Shown here: positions 5,478-8,900 of the stretch, in pieces
How the letters are laid out: each line of letters begins with the position of its first letter
How positions within the stretch are numbered: the first letter of the stretch is position 1
Made by a program: the position numbers and the translations under genes
The notes under the pieces: generated by a model
What the model was told of the DNA's origin: nothing
What the model saw: only the letters and a program-made list of their open reading frames with translations
Databases searched by the model: none
Assembly (NCBI GenBank): GCA_964582265.1
Contig: CAZOQT010000043.1
Coordinates: 1-8,900 of the forward strand
DNA from: JBAZYK01 sp964582265
Lineage (GTDB): Bacteria > Patescibacteriota > Gracilibacteria > UBA1369
Direction: 5' to 3'
DNA: 8,900 nucleotides

Positions 5478-5906
5478 ATGATTAGGTTTGAGTCAGATTC
5501 GCCGCAGCAAACAAAGCAGTTTGCCTATAAAATAGCCCAAGATGCCCAGAAGCCGCTTGTTCTGTGCCTATATGGCGATTTAGGGGCAGGAAAAACAGTC
5601 TTTAGTAAGGGTTTTGCCATGGGGTTGGGGATTCCGGAGCGCAACATAAAAAGTCCTACCTACACCTATGTAAGGTCTTATAATCTTAAAAATAAGACAT
5701 TATATCATTATGACTTTTATAGAATCGAGGGTACGGATGAACTTATGGCTCAGGACTTGGAAGAAATCTTCGCCAATAAGAATAATTATATCATTATTGA
5801 ATGGCCAGAACGGATTCAAAAGCTTTTACCCAAAAAACGCATCGATATTTATTTTGAACACACAGATCACAATACGCGCACTTTAACTATGCACAATCAT
5901 TACTAA
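5478..5906 (+). CDS. tsaE: tRNA threonylcarbamoyladenosine biosynthesis ATPase TsaE
   Basis: TsaE (YjeE family) is the ATPase partner of the TsaB-TsaD complex that installs t6A at position 37 of ANN-decoding tRNAs in the cytoplasm. The 142-residue length is close to the family norm. The P-loop is GDLGAGKT (33-40), followed by the family motifs SPTYTYVRSY (59-68), YHYDFYRI (76-83) and IIIEWPERI (105-113). The start gives the family-typical short N-terminus before the T-x-x-F/L-A helix. No SD lies at normal spacing; GGAG occurs 16 bases upstream, too far. The gene is divergent from the M23/SLH gene and is followed after 14 bases by the HD-domain gene, a probable two-gene transcript. TsaB, TsaC and TsaD are not in the window. 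Confidence 0.95.
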   Translation: MIRFESDSPQQTKQFAYKIAQDAQKPLVLCLYGDLGAGKTVFSKGFAMGLGIPERNIKSPTYTYVRSYNLKNKTLYHYDFYRIEGTDELMAQDLEEIFANKNNYIIIEWPERIQKLLPKKRIDIYFEHTDHNTRTLTMHNHY

Positions 5907-5920
5907 AATGTCTTGATCAC

Positions 5921-6562
5921 ATGATAGAAGCACAATTAGCAGCAATTATAGAAGAATATAAAGTCCCCACGCATATTATAAAGCACATGAAAAAGGTTTC
6001 GGCGGTTTGTCTTTTTCTTGGAAGAAAGTTGCAGGAAGCAGATGAAAAAATTGACCTGATTTTTTTGCGACAGGCCGCGTTGCTTCATGATTTTGTTAAA
6101 CTGGCTGATTTTAGCGAGCTAGATTTGAAGTATTTTGAAGAAAACCCAACTCCCGAGCAAATTAAAATTTGGCAAAAGATAATTAAGGATTGGCATCATT
6201 TAAAGCACTGCTACGCGGCTTATGAAATTCTTACGCAAAAAAGAGAAGAACGTTTGGGGCTTATTATAAAAAAACACCGCTTTTCCAGCCTTATTGACAC
6301 AGACATTAATGAAAGGCCAACCACCTGGGAAGAAAAAATACTATATTATGCCGACAAACGTGTGCGTCATGACCAGATTGTTAGCATTCAAGAGCGCTTA
6401 TTGGACGGCAGAAATCGCTATTTTCCAAGCGGCGCTGTACCAGAAGAAGATACAGAAATTGAAAAAGTTTTATACAAATTGGAAGCAGAAATTTTAGATA
6501 AGGCCGGTTTAAAACCAGAAGATATTACCGAAAAATCCGTCGAACCATTTTTAGAGGCCTGA
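5921..6562 (+). CDS. HD-domain metal-dependent hydrolase of unknown substrate
   Basis: The 213-residue product is a stand-alone HD-superfamily protein, probably a phosphohydrolase acting on a nucleotide-type substrate. The metal-site residues can be traced: H22 in the first helix (THIIKHMKKV), the HD doublet H56-D57 in AALLHDFVK, further His at 92, 93 and 96 and at 119 (KKHRFSSL), and D145 in YYADKRVRHDQIVS. The tail with IQERLLDGRNRY is reminiscent of HD proteins found in CPR genomes (recall, not searched). It could be distantly related to the YqeK Ap4A hydrolases, but the HDFVK variant and the extended C-terminus argue against a firm call. It follows tsaE by 14 bases on the same strand without a clear SD. 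It ends in TGA, the only TGA stop among the complete genes, which gives no sign of TGA recoding. Confidence 0.85.
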   Translation: MIEAQLAAIIEEYKVPTHIIKHMKKVSAVCLFLGRKLQEADEKIDLIFLRQAALLHDFVKLADFSELDLKYFEENPTPEQIKIWQKIIKDWHHLKHCYAAYEILTQKREERLGLIIKKHRFSSLIDTDINERPTTWEEKILYYADKRVRHDQIVSIQERLLDGRNRYFPSGAVPEEDTEIEKVLYKLEAEILDKAGLKPEDITEKSVEPFLEA

Positions 6563-6620
6563 ATCAAGCAACTCAACATATATCAAGGCACGAACCAAAG
6601 GGCCTAAGCGCAAATCCCAA

Positions 6621-6641
6621 ATTAGCAATTAATTAGCTAAT
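6621..6641. terminator. Weak AT-rich hairpin between convergent genes
   Basis: ATTAGC (6621-6626) and GCTAAT (6636-6641) flank a 9-base loop. The hairpin spans the stop codon of the 3D gene and lies near the end of the HD gene. It could serve both convergent transcripts, but it is only 6 bp, AT-rich and without a T-tract. Confidence 0.2.
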
Positions 6642-8122
6642 GCTATTTCATCATTAAGATTTTGTTTGCGCTTGTCAGCGATTAGCTTATCTTTGCGTTC
6701 ACGTTCGCCAACTATAGAATTCAAGCGTGTTCTAGTTAACTTTCCAAAAACTCCTGCTCCTGTCGAAGATTTTGACGCAGCTAGTCCTTGAATTTGTTGA
6801 AATTTAAAGACAGCGTGCGCAGTTACTTCTCCGTAATAACCGGAAGGTGCTATACCAAGCAGATTGATTTTTTTAAGTTCTTGCTGCAGTTTAAGCACAT
6901 CTTCTCCCTTTGAGCCTAACTGTAAGTCATTATCAAAAGCGTTAGACACAATCACAGTTTGATTTTCTATTCTTAGGCTAGCCAGAGCGTCATTTAACTT
7001 ATCAGCCAGGATTTGCATAGTTTGTGGTCCAAAAAAACCAGCTCCTTGATCTTCTCTTGATTCAATAATTTGGTTGTCCTTTTGAAATTTAAAAATAGCT
7101 TCGACAGTTTTTTCATCGTAAACTCCGTTCAAATCAACATTATACCCTAGATGCTTTAAGGCTGTTTGAAGTTTCTTCACTTCTTCGCCCTGGTCATCTT
7201 TACCTAGACTGTTTTGTGGTACATTCTTTTTAATTTCAGCTTGCTGGTTATTAAATGTACTCTCCAATGCCTTTCTGGTTTGAGGCCCAAAGTACCCAGC
7301 GCCAAAATCCAATGGGCTGTCCACAATACCCACATCAATTTGGAATTGGGTAATGCCCCTTTGAGTTAGCTCATCAAAATTCCCATTAATTGATCCTGAA
7401 TAATAGCCCAATGTCTTCAATGTACTTTGCATCGACTTTACTTCATCATTTTGTTTTCCAAAATTTAGATCATCAGGAAACATTGCTGGCTTGGTCTGTA
7501 GGGCATTCTGGATATACTTTTCTGCCTCTGAATATCCCTCAAGGTAAACATCTTCCTTAATTGATGGATCAATACCATAAACCGTCACATTTACTGTACG
7601 ACGACCCCAATTTAGGGCCCTTGTTAACCCTGTGTCGCCATAACCCATCCATACATCAAGACGATCGAAAGCCTGGTTACGTTGCCCAGCTTTAACAATA
7701 GCGCCGCCTCTGTCATGCACTGCAACCACACCGATGCCCGGAATCTTCATTTTGGTGCCAAATGCGTAACTTGAAGGTGCTGCAATCATGCCAGGATAAA
7801 CTTTTGAGCCATCCGCACTATGAACACCCTCTCCATTCAGGCGGACATCGCCGGCAAAAGAGCCAGTTACATACTTATTCTGATTAGCTAGAGGTGAATA
7901 GTAGGCCGAGACAATAAAAGTTTGTTGGTATGGATAATTTGAATTGCTCGCCCTGGTGGCATCTGAAGTTGTCTTTTCGCTATTAGTAGAATCTGTTGAG
8001 CTCGCCTGTGCTTGGCTTTGATTTTCCGCAAGACTTACGCCTGGGGCAGTAGCCATAAGCACTGTAATAGCTATTAACGCCCATACAGATAAAAGCCTGA
8101 TTTTATTTGTGCGCTTTTTCAT
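6629..8122 (-). CDS. Secreted 3D-domain protein with three peptidoglycan-binding repeats
   Basis: The 497-residue product begins with a signal peptide (basic MKKRTNKIR, hydrophobic core to about 27, probable cleavage after SLA at 32). A Ser/Thr-rich spacer (about 38-60) follows. The 3D domain covers about 68-183, a double-psi barrel related to the MltA and Rpf/Sps lytic-transglycosylase fold. Its three hallmark aspartates are visible in VHDRGG (D137) and FDRLDVWMG (D153, D156). Three PG_binding_1-like repeats follow at about 221-288, 307-374 and 402-469. Each has an LxxGxxxxxVxxLQ-type helix, an FQ helix, and then an extra GAG(Y/F/V)FG segment. The last 25 residues are highly charged. The protein is probably a wall lytic or remodelling enzyme held on peptidoglycan. 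The start has no SD; a long A-rich leader and an extended -10 promoter lie upstream. It is convergent with the HD gene. Confidence 0.92.
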   Translation of the reverse strand: MKKRTNKIRLLSVWALIAITVLMATAPGVSLAENQSQAQASSTDSTNSEKTTSDATRASNSNYPYQQTFIVSAYYSPLANQNKYVTGSFAGDVRLNGEGVHSADGSKVYPGMIAAPSSYAFGTKMKIPGIGVVAVHDRGGAIVKAGQRNQAFDRLDVWMGYGDTGLTRALNWGRRTVNVTVYGIDPSIKEDVYLEGYSEAEKYIQNALQTKPAMFPDDLNFGKQNDEVKSMQSTLKTLGYYSGSINGNFDELTQRGITQFQIDVGIVDSPLDFGAGYFGPQTRKALESTFNNQQAEIKKNVPQNSLGKDDQGEEVKKLQTALKHLGYNVDLNGVYDEKTVEAIFKFQKDNQIIESREDQGAGFFGPQTMQILADKLNDALASLRIENQTVIVSNAFDNDLQLGSKGEDVLKLQQELKKINLLGIAPSGYYGEVTAHAVFKFQQIQGLAASKSSTGAGVFGKLTRTRLNSIVGERERKDKLIADKRKQNLNDEIALAN

Positions 8123-8198
8123 ATTTATTTTTGTTTGAGTTTTTGTATTTTTTATTTAGACTTTTTTGAGTTTTTTTGAAGCCTTTATTTTTAGACTT
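8123..8198 (-). other. Long A-rich 5' leader of the 3D gene with tandem duplication and hairpin
   Basis: The predicted leader is about 76 bases and mostly A. The motif AAACAAAAATAAAT (8123-8136) abuts the ATG. Two imperfect copies of a unit starting AAGTCTAAA (at 8198 and at 8163, 35 bases apart) each lead to CAAAAA(AA)CTCAAA. Near the 5' end, TGAAGTC and GGCTTCA (8177-8200) can form a 7-bp stem with one G-U pair and a 10-base loop. No SD is present. Confidence 0.5.
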
Positions 8199-8204
8199 CA
8201 TTTC

Positions 8205-8213
8205 ATTATATCA
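8205..8213 (-). promoter_or_regulatory. Extended -10 promoter of the 3D gene (TGATATAAT)
   Basis: The minus strand has TGATATAAT, a perfect -10 with the TG extension. The -35 region is weak: GGTTGC at 17 bases or TTGCAG at 15. Transcription would start near 8198. Confidence 0.65.
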
Positions 8214-8227
8214 CTTAAAATAGCCCT

Positions 8228-8280
8228 GCAACCCAGTTTATATTGCCAAATATTTACAATATTTTCTGATTCGAGGTTGC
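8228..8280. repeat. Nested inverted repeats upstream of the 3D promoter
   Basis: The outer arms are GCAACC (8228-8233) and GGTTGC (8275-8280). Inside are ATATTG (8240-8245) with CAATAT (8257-8262), and the perfect AATATT-TAC-AATATT (8249-8263). The left outer arm coincides with the weak -35 region of the 3D promoter, so a regulator site is possible. Confidence 0.4.
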
Positions 8281-8300
8281 CGAAATCCACCCAATTCTCT

Positions 8301-8321
8301 AAAAAAGCAGTCTCAATCTGC
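8301..8321 (-). terminator. Possible weak intrinsic terminator after the TraG-like gene
   Basis: On the minus strand GCAG, seven bases, CTGC is followed at once by six T, about 37 bases after the TraG-like stop. The stem has only four pairs, so termination would be inefficient. Confidence 0.35.
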
Positions 8322-8357
8322 CAAATATAAACCGACTCCCAATTCAATTACCAATTA

Positions 8358-8900
8358 TTATGCCGCTCCAATTCTGCGAATAATTTCATGATCCACAAAT
8401 TCGCGATCACGGCCATATTTAAGTCTAGAAAGCTGCTTGAATGCTTCCGCCGCTTCCATATCTCCTTTTTGCAAATACGGATTAACCGGCACAATACTAA
8501 ATGGACGACTTGGCTGAGTATCAATGGAAAGCTTCATTACAGACTTAAATTTATCCAGGTTAATCAAATCCTGCTCAGAGAACACTGGCGCCATTTCTTT
8601 AGCCATGTATTCTGCATCCTGCGCACCAATCTTATAGGCCATCATTGTACCAACGTTACCAAAAACCGCATCCTTAACCTTGGATTTACCATCAGCACCC
8701 TCCAACTGCTTAATATACTGATGGGCCATGTTAAGACTTAGGCGGTACTTTCTGGCCTCGGACAAAATTGATTCAATACTATCTGTAATGTAGTTTTGGA
8801 ATTCATCAATATACAAATAAAAGTCCTTACGCTGGTCCTTAGGGATTTTCTGACGTCTTAGCGCAGCCATTTGTAGCTTAGAAACAATAATAAGACCAAG
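8358..8900 (-). CDS. TraG/VirD4-like (HerA/FtsK superfamily) ATPase, C-terminal part (cut by right edge)
   Basis: The reading frame is open to the right edge, so 180 C-terminal residues are seen and the N-terminus with the Walker A is missing. It reads LGLIIVSKLQMAALRRQ, then the Walker B-like strand FYLYIDEFQNYITDS, SILSEARKYRLSLNMAHQYIKQL (the TraM-recognition/AAA_10-type region of TraD, TraG and VirD4 coupling proteins), and DAVFGNVGTMMAYKIGAQDAEYMAKEM. The tail includes FSEQDLINLDKFKSVMKLSIDTQPSRPFS. An ATG at 8868-8870 exists, but it lies inside the conserved domain and is not the start. Proteins of this type pump DNA in conjugation; single-copy homologues I recall from CPR genomes lack an obvious conjugation locus, and their role is open. 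The next gene downstream is the 3D wall protein, which has its own promoter. Confidence 0.88.
   Translation of the reverse strand, partial: LGLIIVSKLQMAALRRQKIPKDQRKDFYLYIDEFQNYITDSIESILSEARKYRLSLNMAHQYIKQLEGADGKSKVKDAVFGNVGTMMAYKIGAQDAEYMAKEMAPVFSEQDLINLDKFKSVMKLSIDTQPSRPFSIVPVNPYLQKGDMEAAEAFKQLSRLKYGRDREFVDHEIIRRIGAA

Noticed and set aside
6560..6562. TGA recoding, as in some CPR lineages
   Set aside because: The HD protein ends sensibly at this TGA, and no conserved Gly or Trp position in the recognised genes uses an in-frame TGA.
8388..8741. 117-codon open frame on the plus strand
   Set aside because: It lies entirely antisense to the TraG-like gene, whose protein motifs are clear; the plus-strand product has atypical composition.
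1..8900. A defence or other novel multi-gene system
   Set aside because: All gene families seen are housekeeping, envelope or coupling-ATPase types; no nuclease, toxin, reverse transcriptase or CRISPR components are present.

Overview
The window looks like a chromosomal piece from a Gram-positive-like or Candidate Phyla Radiation (Patescibacteria/Parcubacteria-type) bacterium. This is inferred from content: AT-rich DNA, short and partly overlapping genes, many starts without a Shine-Dalgarno (SD) sequence, envelope proteins combining M23, SLH, 3D and peptidoglycan-binding domains, and a TraG/VirD4-like ATPase with the FYLYIDEFQN motif that I recall as frequent in CPR genomes. The single TGA stop (end of the HD gene) gives no hint of TGA recoding. 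No phylogenetic marker is complete enough to fix the taxon.

Left part (1-3328, all minus strand). Read in the direction of transcription, a tRNA-Arg(TCT) gene with its own promoter is followed by a membrane PH-domain protein, ruvB and a two-domain lipoprotein. These three coding genes are tightly packed (23-bp overlap, then a 7-bp gap). Beyond the lipoprotein lies a ClpC-family AAA+ chaperone gene, cut by the left edge and interrupted by a 10-N assembly gap. The clp upstream region carries a perfect CIRCE operator (HrcA binding site). The -10 of a near-consensus housekeeping promoter lies in the CIRCE loop, and a second extended -10 promoter lies closer to the gene.

Middle part (3329-6562). 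A 667-residue surface protein (M23 endopeptidase, Thr-rich linker, beta domain, three SLH repeats) is transcribed leftward. Its promoter sits in a 77-bp divergent intergenic region facing a rightward pair: tsaE (t6A tRNA modification ATPase) and an HD-domain hydrolase.

Right part (6563-8900, minus strand). A secreted protein with a 3D (lytic-transglycosylase-like) domain and three peptidoglycan-binding repeats has a long A-rich leader, an extended -10 promoter and nested inverted repeats upstream. At the right edge is the C-terminal part of a TraG/VirD4-like ATPase.

The window therefore mixes housekeeping functions (protein quality control under heat-shock control, Holliday-junction branch migration, tRNA modification) with two probable cell-wall remodelling proteins. 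The two wall-protein genes share near-identical A-rich, SD-less leaders, and a similar string lies upstream of clp. No CRISPR array, transposase, integrase, toxin-antitoxin pair or recognisable defence system is visible. The most distinctive signals are regulatory: the CIRCE promoter arrangement and the shared leader motif. No intergenic stretch exceeds 300 bases.
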